Positions 43,246 through 51,824 are shown, counted from the stretch's first letter. The stretch is 64,000 bases of DNA from Halogranum rubrum (GCF_900114455.1 NZ_FOTC01000002.1:281012-345011), one strand, 5' to 3'. Notes: a model not told the origin generated them from the letters alone. A program made the numbers and translations.

Positions 43246-44343
43246 TTAGAAGTAGTCGGCCAATCGCGCCGCCGCCTCGTCCGCTCTCGGTGTCACGAGC
43301 GCGAACCGGAACCACTCCTCACGGGACTCGCCGAACGCCTCGCCGGGCATCCCCGCGACGCCCGCCTCGTCGATGAGCGTGTAGACGTTGTCGAGCGTGC
43401 CGGGGAAGTCCTCGAAGCGCGCCATCACGTAGAACGCGCCGTCTGGTCGCGAGTACTCCGCACCGGCCTCGTCGAGTGCGTCGGTGAAGGCGTCGATGCG
43501 CGCTCTGAGCATCGCTCTGGTCTCCTCGTAGTACTCGGCGTCCGTGTTCTGCAACGCGTCGAGGACGGCCTGCTGGGCCGGGCGACTGGTGGCGACGTTG
43601 ACGAGCATGTGTCGGGTCTTCGCGGCTTTGACCAAGGATTCGGGGAAGACCGCGTAGCCGACGCGGTAGCCCGTGATGGCCATCGACTTCGAGTAGGCGG
43701 TGGTGACGATGCGGTGTTCAGAGTCGATGGTCAGTGCGCTCTCGAAGCGGCCGGAGAAGTCGAAGTGGTCGTACACCTCGTCGGCGACGAGCAAGGCGTC
43801 GTACTCCTCGGCGATGGCGACGAGTTCCTCCATCGTCTCGCGGTCGTAGACGGCTCCGGTCGGATTGTTCGGCGTGTTGACGACGATACAGCCCGTGTCG
43901 TCGCTGGCGACGTCACGGACCTTCGCGGGGTCGAGCGAGCCGTCGAGTTCTGTCGAGACGAACCGCATCTCGCCGCCGAGCATGGTCGTCTTGCCGGGGT
44001 AATAGGGGTAGACCGGGTCGGTCAGGATGACCTCGTCACCCGCGTCGCGTTCCAGTGCGCGGGCCATCGCGAGATAGTTCGCCTCGCCCGCGCCGTTGGT
44101 GACGATTACCTGCTCGACGTCGACGTTGCGACGCTCGGCAATCTCTTCGCGAAGGTCGCGGAGGCCCTCGCTCGGGGGGTACTGAAACTGGTCGGAGTCG
44201 GCGTCGGCGTAGTCGTGGAGTCCCTCGCGGAGCGCCTCGGGTGGCTCCCAGTCGGGATTTCCGCTCACCATGTCGACGACATCGCGGTCGGCGTTCGCCG
44301 CATACTGCATGACCTTGAAAAACAGTGGCTCGTCGTACTCCAT
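43246..44343 (-). CDS. PLP-dependent aminotransferase (class I/II)
   Basis: The start at 44343 (MEYDEPLFFKVMQYAANADR) gives 365 residues. VIVTNGAGEANYLA is the phosphate-binding loop, VVNTPNNPTGAVYD the substrate loop, and TTAYSKSMAITGYRVG contains the PLP-binding Lys. This group moves amino groups between amino and keto acids; whether it acts on aspartate, alanine or aromatic substrates is unknown. It converges on the Tat protein with 9 bp between. Confidence 0.92.
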   Translation of the reverse strand: MEYDEPLFFKVMQYAANADRDVVDMVSGNPDWEPPEALREGLHDYADADSDQFQYPPSEGLRDLREEIAERRNVDVEQVIVTNGAGEANYLAMARALERDAGDEVILTDPVYPYYPGKTTMLGGEMRFVSTELDGSLDPAKVRDVASDDTGCIVVNTPNNPTGAVYDRETMEELVAIAEEYDALLVADEVYDHFDFSGRFESALTIDSEHRIVTTAYSKSMAITGYRVGYAVFPESLVKAAKTRHMLVNVATSRPAQQAVLDALQNTDAEYYEETRAMLRARIDAFTDALDEAGAEYSRPDGAFYVMARFEDFPGTLDNVYTLIDEAGVAGMPGEAFGESREEWFRFALVTPRADEAAARLADYF

Positions 44344-44670
44344 GTGCGTGTGCTTTCGCCCGGGTGACCTGTGTCTTTCGTCACGAGAGTCACTCTCTCG
44401 CACTGGCAAGTCCTGTCAAACGTGGGTAACCATTATGTTGCTGACCCCCAACGGTCGAAAACAGAGGTATCTCGATGGCCACGACACTCCTGTTCTGACC
44501 CTGTTCGTTCGCCCGCTTCTCGCGCACTGTGCCCGGTGAGAGCGGCGCAACCGGCCAACGTGGATGGCCACCTCTCGGCATCGCGACAGCTACCGACCGA
44601 GTTCGATAGCGTCGCTCTCCGTCTCCCGAATCGCCACGAATCGCCTTCCGACCGCCTGTACCCACCACGA
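44344..44670. other. 327-bp intergenic region, no gene supported
   Basis: The region separates the divergent aminotransferase and ABC exporter. I see no RNA gene, repeat or convincing TATA box. The open frame that continues upstream of the exporter start (44371-44670) has no membrane segment or conserved motif and looks non-coding. Confidence 0.5.
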
Positions 44671-46560
44671 ATGACAGAGTACGACACGAACACAGACGAA
44701 GACGACGTATTCGAGACGCAACGCGCTCGCGTCGACGACCCGATGAGACGCCTCTTCGGGACGTACGGCCGCGAGAACTGGAAACCCCTCACTGTCGGCT
44801 TGACCGCGAGTATCTTCGCGCACATCCTCGCGCTCGTCCCACCGGTCGTCCTCGGGTCGGCCATCGACGCGCTGTTCGGGGCGACGAGGACGAGTCAGTC
44901 GTTCACGCTCCCGCTCGTTCCGAACGCCTGGATTCCGAACTCGTCCACCGGGCAGTTCTGGTTCTCCGCCGGCGTCATCGCCGTCACCTTCGCTGGCAGT
45001 GCAGTGAGCACGTGGATAAAGGGCTGGGGACTCAACGAGTTCGCCCAGTCCATCCAGCACCAGGTCCGCGTCGACACCTACGGCGCGATGCAACGACTCG
45101 ACTTGGGCTTCTTCGCCGACAAGCAAACCGGCGAACTGATGAGCATCCTGAACAACGACGTCAATCGACTCGAACAGTTCCTCAACGGGGGGCTGTTCGT
45201 CGCGTCGATGATTCTGACAACCGTCGTCGGCGTCGTCGGCTTTCTGGTCTATCTGAACTGGCAACTCGCCTTGGTGACGCTGGTGACGGTGCCCGTCGTC
45301 GCCGTCTTCACGCACAAGTTCGTCCAGCGAATCCAGCCGATGTACTCCGAGGTCCGCTCGACGGTCGGTCGACTGAACTCACGACTGGAGAACAACCTCG
45401 GCGGCATCGAGGTCATCAAAGCCTCGAACGCCGAGGAGTACGAGTTCGGCCGCGTCACCGACACCTCACAGGAGTACTACGACAAGAACTGGAAGGCCAT
45501 CAAGACGCGCATCACGTTCTTCCCCGGTCTCCGACTGACGGCAGGAATCGGCTTCGTCGTCACCTACATCGTCGGCGGCCTGTGGGTGTTTACGAACACG
45601 GCCCCCGGCCCACTCACGGGGACGCTCTCGGCGGGCGCGTTCGTCACCTTCGTCTTCCTCAGTCAACGCTTTATCTGGCCGCTCGCGCAGTTCGGCGAAC
45701 TCATCAACATGTACCAGCAGGCCGTCGCCTCCTCCGAGCGCGTCTTCGGGCTGATGGACGAACCGAGTACACTCGCACAGGGTGACGACGCCGAGGAACT
45801 CGTCGTCAGCGAGGGCCGCGTCACTTACGACGACGTCACCTTCGCGTACGAAGCAGACGAGACCATCCTCCGAGACGTGTCGTTCGACCTTCCGGGCGGC
45901 GACACGCTCGCGCTCGTCGGACCGACCGGCGCGGGGAAATCGACCGTTCTCAAACTCTTGCTCCGACTGTACGACGTCGACGACGGCAGCGTCGAAGTCG
46001 ACGGGCAGGACGTCCGTGACGTGACGCTCGACAGCCTCCGCCGACAAGTCGGCTACGTCTCACAGGACACCTACCTCTTTGCGGGCACCGTCGGCGACAA
46101 CATCCGCTACGGCGCGTTCGACGCCAGCGACGAGGACGTCGTCGCCGCCGGGAAGGCCGCACAGGCCCACGAGTTCATCGAGGACCTGAAAGACGGCTAC
46201 GAGACGGAAGTCGGCGAACGCGGCGTCAAACTCTCGGGCGGGCAGAAACAGCGCGTCGGCATCGCACGCGTCCTCCTGCAGGACCCAGACGTGCTCATCC
46301 TCGACGAAGCCACGAGCGACGTCGACACCGAAACCGAGATGCGGATTCAGGAGAGTCTGGACGAACTGGTCGCCGATAGGACAGTGCTCGCCATCGCGCA
46401 CCGCCTCTCGACGGTGAAGGACGCCGACCAGATTCTCGTGCTCGAAGACGGCCGCGTGACCGAACGCGGGGCGCACGACGAGTTGCTCGAAGCCGACGGC
46501 GTGTACGCCGACCTCTGGGGGGTGCAGGCCGGACAGATAGACAGTATTCCGGCGCGGTAA
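44671..46560 (+). CDS. ABC exporter, fused membrane and ATPase domains
   Basis: From ATG 44671, 629 residues. The first 340 hold six membrane helices of a type IV ABC exporter half. The ATPase domain has Walker A LVGPTGAGKSTVLKLL, Q-loop YVSQDTYLF, signature LSGGQKQR, Walker B VLILDEATSD and switch His AIAHRLST. It acts as a dimer and may export lipids, drugs or peptides; the substrate is unknown. It is monocistronic. Confidence 0.95.
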   Translation: MTEYDTNTDEDDVFETQRARVDDPMRRLFGTYGRENWKPLTVGLTASIFAHILALVPPVVLGSAIDALFGATRTSQSFTLPLVPNAWIPNSSTGQFWFSAGVIAVTFAGSAVSTWIKGWGLNEFAQSIQHQVRVDTYGAMQRLDLGFFADKQTGELMSILNNDVNRLEQFLNGGLFVASMILTTVVGVVGFLVYLNWQLALVTLVTVPVVAVFTHKFVQRIQPMYSEVRSTVGRLNSRLENNLGGIEVIKASNAEEYEFGRVTDTSQEYYDKNWKAIKTRITFFPGLRLTAGIGFVVTYIVGGLWVFTNTAPGPLTGTLSAGAFVTFVFLSQRFIWPLAQFGELINMYQQAVASSERVFGLMDEPSTLAQGDDAEELVVSEGRVTYDDVTFAYEADETILRDVSFDLPGGDTLALVGPTGAGKSTVLKLLLRLYDVDDGSVEVDGQDVRDVTLDSLRRQVGYVSQDTYLFAGTVGDNIRYGAFDASDEDVVAAGKAAQAHEFIEDLKDGYETEVGERGVKLSGGQKQRVGIARVLLQDPDVLILDEATSDVDTETEMRIQESLDELVADRTVLAIAHRLSTVKDADQILVLEDGRVTERGAHDELLEADGVYADLWGVQAGQIDSIPAR

Positions 46561-46726
46561 GCCTCCAAACCCCTCGTTTTCTTCGACAGACTCATTTTCT
46601 GCTGTGGCGCGTGGGCTTTCTGGGAGGCGATGTCTCTGACTCCGACGAAAGAGAGTACCACTATCTCGAAACCCACTCGAAAACTCACGAGCCCACTTTC
46701 ATCACCCCCTACCCCCAACCCTAATT

Positions 46727-47248
46727 ATGACTACTATCGACGACGCCCGAACCGTCTCCGAACAGTTGGGCGACGCCCTCCGTGACACCGACGCCACCAT
46801 CGCCACCGCCGAATCCTGCACGGGCGGACTCGTCGGGTCACTGCTCACCGACGTCGCTGGCTCCTCCGACTACTTCGACCGCTCGCTCGTCACCTACTCC
46901 TACGACGCCAAGCGCGCGCAACTCGCCGTCTCTCGGGAGTCGCTCGACGACCACGGCGCGGTCAGCGAACCGGTCGCCCGTGAGATGGCACAGGGTGTCA
47001 GAGACGTCGCCGACACGACGTGGGGCGTGGCGACGACGGGTATCGCCGGGCCGTCCGGTGGAACACCCGAGAAACCGGTCGGAACCGTCTACGTCGGCGT
47101 CGCCTACGCGGGCGAGTGGGGGTCCGGCGAGTCCTTCAGTCAGGTCGAACGCTACGAGTTCGACGGGTCGCGAGTCGAGGTGAAAGCGAAGATTGCGAGA
47201 CAGGCGCTCGAAGACGTACTCGCGGCCGTCGACGCCCGGAACGCGTAA
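46727..47248 (+). CDS. CinA C-terminal domain protein (nicotinamide-nucleotide amidase-like)
   Basis: A 173-residue protein covering only the C-terminal CinA domain (PncC). ATAESCTGGLVGSLLTDVAG holds the catalytic Ser region and ATTGIAGPSGGTPEKPVGT the second motif. The domain hydrolyses NMN to nicotinic acid mononucleotide in pyridine-nucleotide recycling. The N-terminal MoaB-like domain of full-length CinA is absent, as in many archaea. Confidence 0.9.
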   Translation: MTTIDDARTVSEQLGDALRDTDATIATAESCTGGLVGSLLTDVAGSSDYFDRSLVTYSYDAKRAQLAVSRESLDDHGAVSEPVAREMAQGVRDVADTTWGVATTGIAGPSGGTPEKPVGTVYVGVAYAGEWGSGESFSQVERYEFDGSRVEVKAKIARQALEDVLAAVDARNA

Positions 47249-47321
47249 GCGACGTGTGAGGTTCAGTACCCCCGCGCCGTCGTGGAAACGTTTGTAACCC
47301 TCGCGCCGAACCCCTCTGTAG

Positions 47322-47810
47322 ATGAACAAGAAAGGCCACGTACTCAACGCCGTCCTCCTGAGTATCGGTCTCGGCTACGTCCTCGAACCCTCCGGCGACA
47401 CGGTGACGTTCGTCAAAATCGCACAGATTTCGATTCCCATCACCCTCGGCGCGCTCTTTCCCGACGTCGACACGGAGTTCGGTCGGCACCGAAAGACCCT
47501 CCACAACCTCGCCGTCCTCGGTGTCTTCGTCGCCTATCCGCTCGTCTTCGACAACCTCCACTTCGTCTGGGTCGGCGTGCTGACCCACTACATCCTCGAC
47601 CTCGTGGGGAGCAAGCGCGGTATCGCGCTGTTCTACCCGTGGGACGAGGAGTTCGCACTGCCCATCGGCGTCGCGACGACGTCGAAGTACGCCGACCTCG
47701 TGACGGTGCTCATCACCATCGCCGAAGTCCTCGCGTTCGCTCTCGTCCACTACTACGTCGTCTCGCTGGACATCGACTTCACGGCGTTGGCGACGGCGTT
47801 CGGACTGTAA
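47322..47810 (+). CDS. YdjM-type membrane-bound metal-dependent hydrolase
   Basis: A 162-residue protein with four membrane helices. Metal-binding residues typical of the YdjM (LexA-binding inner membrane) family are visible: H6 in NKKGHVLNA, LFPDVDTEFGRHRKTLHN, and HYILDLVGSKRG. The activity is unproven in any member. It is followed after 43 bp by a small membrane protein gene on the same strand. Confidence 0.85.
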   Translation: MNKKGHVLNAVLLSIGLGYVLEPSGDTVTFVKIAQISIPITLGALFPDVDTEFGRHRKTLHNLAVLGVFVAYPLVFDNLHFVWVGVLTHYILDLVGSKRGIALFYPWDEEFALPIGVATTSKYADLVTVLITIAEVLAFALVHYYVVSLDIDFTALATAFGL

Positions 47811-47853
47811 CCGAACGAAAGTGCCTAACAAAGAAGCGACACAACACGTCGGT

Positions 47854-48054
47854 ATGTCGTCCCCCCAATCAGGCCCCTCCTGGACCGACCCCGCGTACGT
47901 CGCGACGGTCGTGAGCGTCCTCGCGGTCGGTACACTCGTCTTCTACATCTCCCTTACCGACGGCGGCCCGAGTGTCGGTGAGGTGTTGTTCACACTTCTC
48001 TGGGTGTCCGTTCCCACTACCGTCGCGTACGAAGTCGCTCGTCGGTGGCTGTGA
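47854..48054 (+). CDS. Small two-helix membrane protein (66 aa)
   Basis: The ATG at 47854 (MSSPQSGPSWTDPAYVATVV) is preferred over GTG 47821, because it starts right before the hydrophobic part. Two helices span about residues 13-31 and 38-60. No family is recognised. It is likely in the same transcript as the YdjM-type gene. Confidence 0.65.
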   Translation: MSSPQSGPSWTDPAYVATVVSVLAVGTLVFYISLTDGGPSVGEVLFTLLWVSVPTTVAYEVARRWL

Positions 48055-48182
48055 CGCCGGATACGCGGAACCGACTGGGTCCACTCGGAGGATCCGCACA
48101 CGTATCCGCACAGCAGACGCACAACGCGCGGGGACTGCGGACTCTCAACATTTATGACGCCGTCTAGTTAAATATCCGACAA

Positions 48183-49022
48183 ATGCCTCTCGCTGCGATT
48201 GTCAGAAAAGACGTCAACGACTCTATTCGGTCGGGGTCGTTCATCGCTACCACGCTGCTGTTCGTCCTCGTCGCCGGGTTCTGGGCGGTGATTCAGCACG
48301 TTCCTCCGATGTATTCTGAGACTACCGCCCCGACGAGTACGCTGGCACTGCTCAACAGTATGGGTCAGCCGATGGCCTTCTTCGTCCCGCTGCTGGGATT
48401 GGCAATCTCCTACGGCGCCATTGCCCGCGAGCGGGATAGCGGAACTCTCAGACTCGCGCTCAGTCTGCCCAACTCGCGGAGTGACGTCGTCCTCGGAAAG
48501 TTCGTCGGACGGACTGCGGTTCTGTCTATCGCCATCCTCAGTGGCTATGCGGTCGTCGCTGGCATCGCACTGCTCACATACGAGTCGTTCGCAGCGGTCA
48601 AATTCATCCTGTACACCCTGCTAACGGTTTTCTACGGTACGGTCTACGTCGCAATCGGTATCGGGTTCTCGTCGGCGATGAAATCTCAACAACGGGCGTT
48701 GGGTGGTGCAGTGGGACTCTACTTCTTCTTCCAGTTGGGATGGGACGTGGTGACGGCAATCCTGCAGACGGTTACCGTCGGATACATTCCCCCAGAATCT
48801 GGTGTTCCTCCTTGGTTGATCGTCGTTGACGCGCTCAATCCGACGTCGGCAGTCGGCTACGCAACGCGGGCGATTATCCCGACGTTCGACGAGATAATGT
48901 CGTACCCGGTGTCGGCCTCGTTCTACCCGCCGAAGTGGGCCGGGTTCGCCATTCTCACGGCTTGGCTTGTTCTCTCGCTTGGATACGGTCATCGTCGATT
49001 CCAGTTGACGGACATACAGTAG
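48183..49022 (+). CDS. ABC-2 type transporter permease (orphan)
   Basis: A 279-residue protein with six membrane helices of the ABC-2 (NosY/CcmB-like) family. The early helix RKDVNDSIRSGSFIATTLLF and the motif SYGAIARERDSGTLRLALSL are typical of this family. Such permeases normally pair with an ATPase encoded beside them; none is present in this window, so it must use a partner elsewhere or be a remnant. Its 3' end abuts the right-hand repeat islet. Confidence 0.9.
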   Translation: MPLAAIVRKDVNDSIRSGSFIATTLLFVLVAGFWAVIQHVPPMYSETTAPTSTLALLNSMGQPMAFFVPLLGLAISYGAIARERDSGTLRLALSLPNSRSDVVLGKFVGRTAVLSIAILSGYAVVAGIALLTYESFAAVKFILYTLLTVFYGTVYVAIGIGFSSAMKSQQRALGGAVGLYFFFQLGWDVVTAILQTVTVGYIPPESGVPPWLIVVDALNPTSAVGYATRAIIPTFDEIMSYPVSASFYPPKWAGFAILTAWLVLSLGYGHRRFQLTDIQ

Positions 49023-49091
49023 GCTGCGTGGCGTCTACCGTCCTACCTAATCTACACCTTCGTGTTCCGAACAGAGGGGCTCTCGTGACCG

Positions 49092-49177
49092 ACTTACGCG
49101 CTGAGTTCAGCACGGCCGCAGAAACTTCCCCGAATCCTGTCAGAACTGGCGTGCTGAACTTAGAGGGTGAGTTCAGC
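49092..49177 (-). repeat. 86-bp repeat, copy C
   Basis: This is a full-length copy in reverse orientation, between the ABC-2 permease and the zinc-ribbon gene. Its hairpin core is ACAG, TTC, GGG, GAA, CTGC, and the CACG/CGTG arms are intact. GTGCTGAACT and AGTTCAGCAC form an additional 10-bp inverted repeat at the outer end. Confidence 0.88.
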
Positions 49178-49216
49178 ACACGAACTCAGTATATTGTTGG
49201 TGCTTCACCTGTCGGG

Positions 49217-49528
49217 CTATGTGCCCGTCATTGGTTTCTCACAGGCTCGGCATACGTCGCGACCGGGGTCTTCCAACGCGTGACAATTGGGGCACTTGAT
49301 GAGTCCTGACTGGGTTTTCGACTCTGCTTTCGGGAGGTTTGACTCGGCTGTTTTCTCTCTGCCGAGAATAAAATAGAGGATGAGACCAAGGAGACCGCCC
49401 ACAAACACTGCTAGTCCCCAAAGAAAGGAGCTATGTTTGCTATTCTTGGAAGCATCGTGAGCCACCCAGAGACTCATACAAAACCATAGCATCCCGAGCA
49501 GTACCACCCAATTGACTGTACTTACCAT
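49217..49528 (-). CDS. Membrane protein with zinc ribbon (103 aa)
   Basis: From ATG 49528, 103 residues with two membrane helices (residues 4-24 and 37-56). A cytoplasmic zinc ribbon follows (CPNC near residue 79 and CRAC near residue 93). A TATA-like ATTAAATAG near 49552-49560 lies about 28 bp upstream, so the mRNA would be leaderless. AT-richer codons and repeat copies C and D on both sides mark it as accessory. Its function is unknown. Confidence 0.78.
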   Translation of the reverse strand: MVSTVNWVVLLGMLWFCMSLWVAHDASKNSKHSSFLWGLAVFVGGLLGLILYFILGREKTAESNLPKAESKTQSGLIKCPNCHALEDPGRDVCRACEKPMTGT

Positions 49529-49600
49529 TGGTTAGACAACAAGTCCACTGATTAAATAGTCTCCCGTGGCGGATTCTCCCTATCACGTATCTCTTGACCG

Positions 49601-49686
49601 ACTTGCGCCCTGAGTTCAGCACGGCCACAGAGACCTCCCCGGAGACTGTCAGAATCAGCGTGCCACACTCAAAGGGTGTATTCAGC
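49601..49686 (-). repeat. 86-bp repeat, copy D
   Basis: This is the best-preserved copy. The core CTGACAG, TCTCCGGGGAGG, TCTCTGTGG forms a perfect CTCC-GG-GGAG loop stem, with ACAG/CTGT and CACG/CGTG around it. It lies between two divergent genes, so it cannot simply be a terminator. The TATA box of the lipoprotein gene follows after 6 bases. Confidence 0.9.
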
Positions 49687-49691
49687 AGAAA

Positions 49692-49701
49692 GCATATTAT
49701 C
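49692..49701 (+). promoter_or_regulatory. TATA box of the cassette lipoprotein
   Basis: CATATTATCA is centred about 26 bp upstream of ATG 49723, the distance expected for a leaderless haloarchaeal mRNA. It begins just beyond the edge of repeat copy D. Confidence 0.6.
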
Positions 49702-49722
49702 AACCAATCAACCATCTACTTA

Positions 49723-50130
49723 ATGCCCTCTCTATCATCTCGGAGAAGATTTCTTCGCCATGTATCAGGCGTTTCCCTCTTCGCGTTGGGTGGCTGTCTA
49801 TCGTCTTCTGAACCCTTCACAGAAAGTGAGCAGGAAACAGTATCAACGAAACCGTCTACAAGATTCGCGATTTGGGCTGCAGGTAATCTAACACTCACAA
49901 TCCAAATCACCAACCCGAATAGCGGTTCAGCAATCTACGACCGTTCTCACTCGATGGAACTTACGGATGAACTAGCGTTTGAGGACATCTTGGATGACCC
50001 ACCCTACGTCGTTTTACTCTCTATGGATGGCGAAGTAATCTGGGAGAGTAATCTTGAGTCCTGTGAACATCTCGCGGTTTCAGTTGACTCGGATGGGGAG
50101 GTCACGATAACCGACAATACGATGTGCTGA
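49723..50130 (+). CDS. Tat-exported lipoprotein, small orphan
   Basis: From ATG 49723, 135 residues. The signal is SRRRFLRHVSGVSLFALGGC, a twin-arginine signal with lipobox Cys. The mature domain of about 105 residues has a beta-sandwich pattern with an ELTDELAFEDILDDPPYVVL segment and two Cys (ESCE and the penultimate NTMC) that could form a disulfide. It looks like, but is not clearly related to, the two lipoproteins at 2614 and 3293. The TGA overlaps repeat copy E by one base. Confidence 0.8.
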   Translation: MPSLSSRRRFLRHVSGVSLFALGGCLSSSEPFTESEQETVSTKPSTRFAIWAAGNLTLTIQITNPNSGSAIYDRSHSMELTDELAFEDILDDPPYVVLLSMDGEVIWESNLESCEHLAVSVDSDGEVTITDNTMC

Positions 50131-50216
50131 CTATGCGCTCTGTATTCAGTACGGCCACAAAAACATCACCGGACGCTGTCAGTAGTGGCGTGCAACACTC
50201 AGAGGGAATATGCAAC
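50130..50216 (-). repeat. 86-bp repeat, copy E
   Basis: This is a full-length copy in reverse orientation. Core blocks CTGACAGCG, CCGGTGATG, TTTTTGTGGCC and CGTACTGAATAC keep the length exactly, but some pairs are G-T wobbles or mismatches. The copy begins at the last base of the lipoprotein stop codon and ends 59 bp before the next gene's stop. Confidence 0.83.
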
Positions 50217-50274
50217 AAGCGGAGCTACTTCGTTTCATCGAACTAGCGGAGAAACAACGGAGAGGTTGGTACGT

Positions 50275-50448
50275 CTACTCTGCAGGAGAATAGACTTCGG
50301 TCCAAAGATAGGCTACTCCGATGATAGCATAGACGAGACCCAAGAACGAGAATATCATCTCGCCACCTACGGCAAAAGAGCCTGCTTGAATAAGACCCAA
50401 ACTGACCATCGCGAATCCGATGAGAATCTTGAGTCGTCTTCGGTCCAT
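50275..50448 (-). CDS. Small two-helix membrane protein (57 aa)
   Basis: ATG 50448 to TAG 50275 encodes 57 residues: MDRRRLKILIGFAMVSLGLI, then a Gly-rich turn and a second helix (FSFLGLVYAIIGVAYLW). A TATA-like TTGATAAATG about 27 bp upstream would give a leaderless mRNA. The AT-rich composition matches the islet. It is the third single-gene unit after repeat E; I see no repeat copy on its far side. Its function is unknown. Confidence 0.68.
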   Translation of the reverse strand: MDRRRLKILIGFAMVSLGLIQAGSFAVGGEMIFSFLGLVYAIIGVAYLWTEVYSPAE

Positions 50449-50659
50449 AATCGTTTGTCAGAGTAACGATTGATAAATGATTTTGTAGTGAACGATCTGT
50501 CATAGAGAGAGGGTTACGAAGTAAGTTCTCTGGTCTGAGCTACACCCTCTCGTACTGGGTGCTGTGTGAGTGACCGAGTTTCCCTCGCTATCCGGCACAC
50601 AGATTTCGACAGGTGAGAGACCTGTACGCCCGAAGCGTACGACGATGTCCACGATTCCG

Positions 50660-51424
50660 TTAGTAGACGCTCACGTCGTCGAACCGGCCGTCGTATGCGA
50701 CCTGCATGGGATGCGTCGGTTCCATTCCCGACAGGAGGAGACGGTCGAACTTCCCCCACGAGTTCTCGAATCCGAGATGGGAGAACTCGACGAGACTGCG
50801 CAGGCGATGCGAGAGGCCGGGACGGTGCAGCACGCGCCGAGACACGTTCGCTTGCAACGCGTCGACGAGGTCCGACTCGTCGTCGACGGCGGTGTCGAAC
50901 TGCGTCCACGCTTCGCCAACCGTGCCGCGGAGGTGTGCGTACGACGACCCGAAACAGGGCATATCGAGCGTGTTGGCGATACGCTGTCCGCGGCGGTTCT
51001 GATACGGCTGGCACTTGGCGTTGTAGATTTCGACGGCGTCGATAGCGTCGCGGTTCATCGCGACGTCCTCGTGGCGCATGCTGACGTTCATGAGTTCGGG
51101 ATGTGGGACGACGACGGCGGCGTCCTGTCTGTCGAACTCCCGGAGTGCACCGTCGAGCGTGATGAAGTCGGGGACGGGGTCGGTGAGGCCGATTGCGAGG
51201 AGGTGGCGTCTGTCGCGCCACGAACCGGTGAACACCTCGCGGGCGGGGACGACGAGCAACTCGTCATCGGAGTAGCGGGCCGCAGTCGCCCGGATGTCGG
51301 GTAGTCGCACGAAGTGCGGGGCGTAGACGAGGACGTCGAGTCCGCGCGCTTTCGCTCGGCGGACGACGTGCTCGTCGAGCGTCTTTACGTGCATGTCGAC
51401 TCGTGTCGCGTCGGCCTCGGTCAC
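50660..51424 (-). CDS. PHP-like haloarchaeal protein with altered metal ligands
   Basis: A GTG at 51424 (VTEADATRVDMHVKTLDEHV) is the most likely start and gives 254 residues; ATG 51394 is an alternative. The pattern of strands and a VVVPHPELMNVSM motif fit a PHP phosphoesterase with a C-terminal PHP-associated domain. However, the first D-x-H-x-H ligand set reads VDMHVK, and the late GSDAH reads GSSYAH, so metal binding may be weakened or different. Its substrate is unknown. Confidence 0.75.
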   Translation of the reverse strand: MTEADATRVDMHVKTLDEHVVRRAKARGLDVLVYAPHFVRLPDIRATAARYSDDELLVVPAREVFTGSWRDRRHLLAIGLTDPVPDFITLDGALREFDRQDAAVVVPHPELMNVSMRHEDVAMNRDAIDAVEIYNAKCQPYQNRRGQRIANTLDMPCFGSSYAHLRGTVGEAWTQFDTAVDDESDLVDALQANVSRRVLHRPGLSHRLRSLVEFSHLGFENSWGKFDRLLLSGMEPTHPMQVAYDGRFDDVSVY

Positions 51425-51521
51425 ACACGTGTGTCGAGGGAGTGGACAATTAGTGGTTGCTATCGAACTCGAAGACGTGAGAGGGAAAACGGTTTTGTCC
51501 TCACGGTGTAATCCACGCCAC

Positions 51522-51824
51522 ATGTCCCTCTGGAGGTGCGGAATCGGCGACTGTGACGCCGGGTTCCGCGACGTCGAGTCCACCATCGTCCACCAGACGA
51601 ACGAACACGAACGCCACGAGTGTAAGGTGTGTGGCACCGTCGTCCCCGAGGGCTACTTCGCCATTCGACACGCCTTCGACGAACACACACGTGCAGAGTA
51701 CGTCCGCGCCTACGACGCCGACTCCTCTGCCGTTCGCGAGCGTGAAGCGATCAAAGACGAAATCGAGGCGGCAGTCGACTTGGAGGCCGTCGTCGACCGT
51801 CTGGGACTCGAACTACCCATCTGA
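51522..51824 (+). CDS. Double C2H2 zinc-finger protein (DUF7565-like)
   Basis: The ATG at 51522 gives 100 residues with two fingers: C6-x4-C11 with H24 and H29, then C34-x2-C37 with H50 and H55. The C-terminus (REREAIKDEIEAAVDLEAVV) is a charged helix. The fingers could bind nucleic acid or protein. It is divergent from the PHP-like gene, with 97 bp between starts. Confidence 0.8.
   Translation: MSLWRCGIGDCDAGFRDVESTIVHQTNEHERHECKVCGTVVPEGYFAIRHAFDEHTRAEYVRAYDADSSAVREREAIKDEIEAAVDLEAVVDRLGLELPI

Noticed and set aside
49092-50216. Identification of the repeats as bacterial integron attC sites
   Set aside because: The R-Y-Y-Y-A-A-C and G-T-T-R-R-R-Y core sites of attC are not found at the expected ends, no integron integrase is in the window, and cassette genes face both ways. 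Only the layout is similar.
50520-50600. A seventh, very degenerate repeat copy after the last islet gene
   Set aside because: A CTACACCCTCT block is present, but the following bases do not keep the hairpin blocks. It may be chance.
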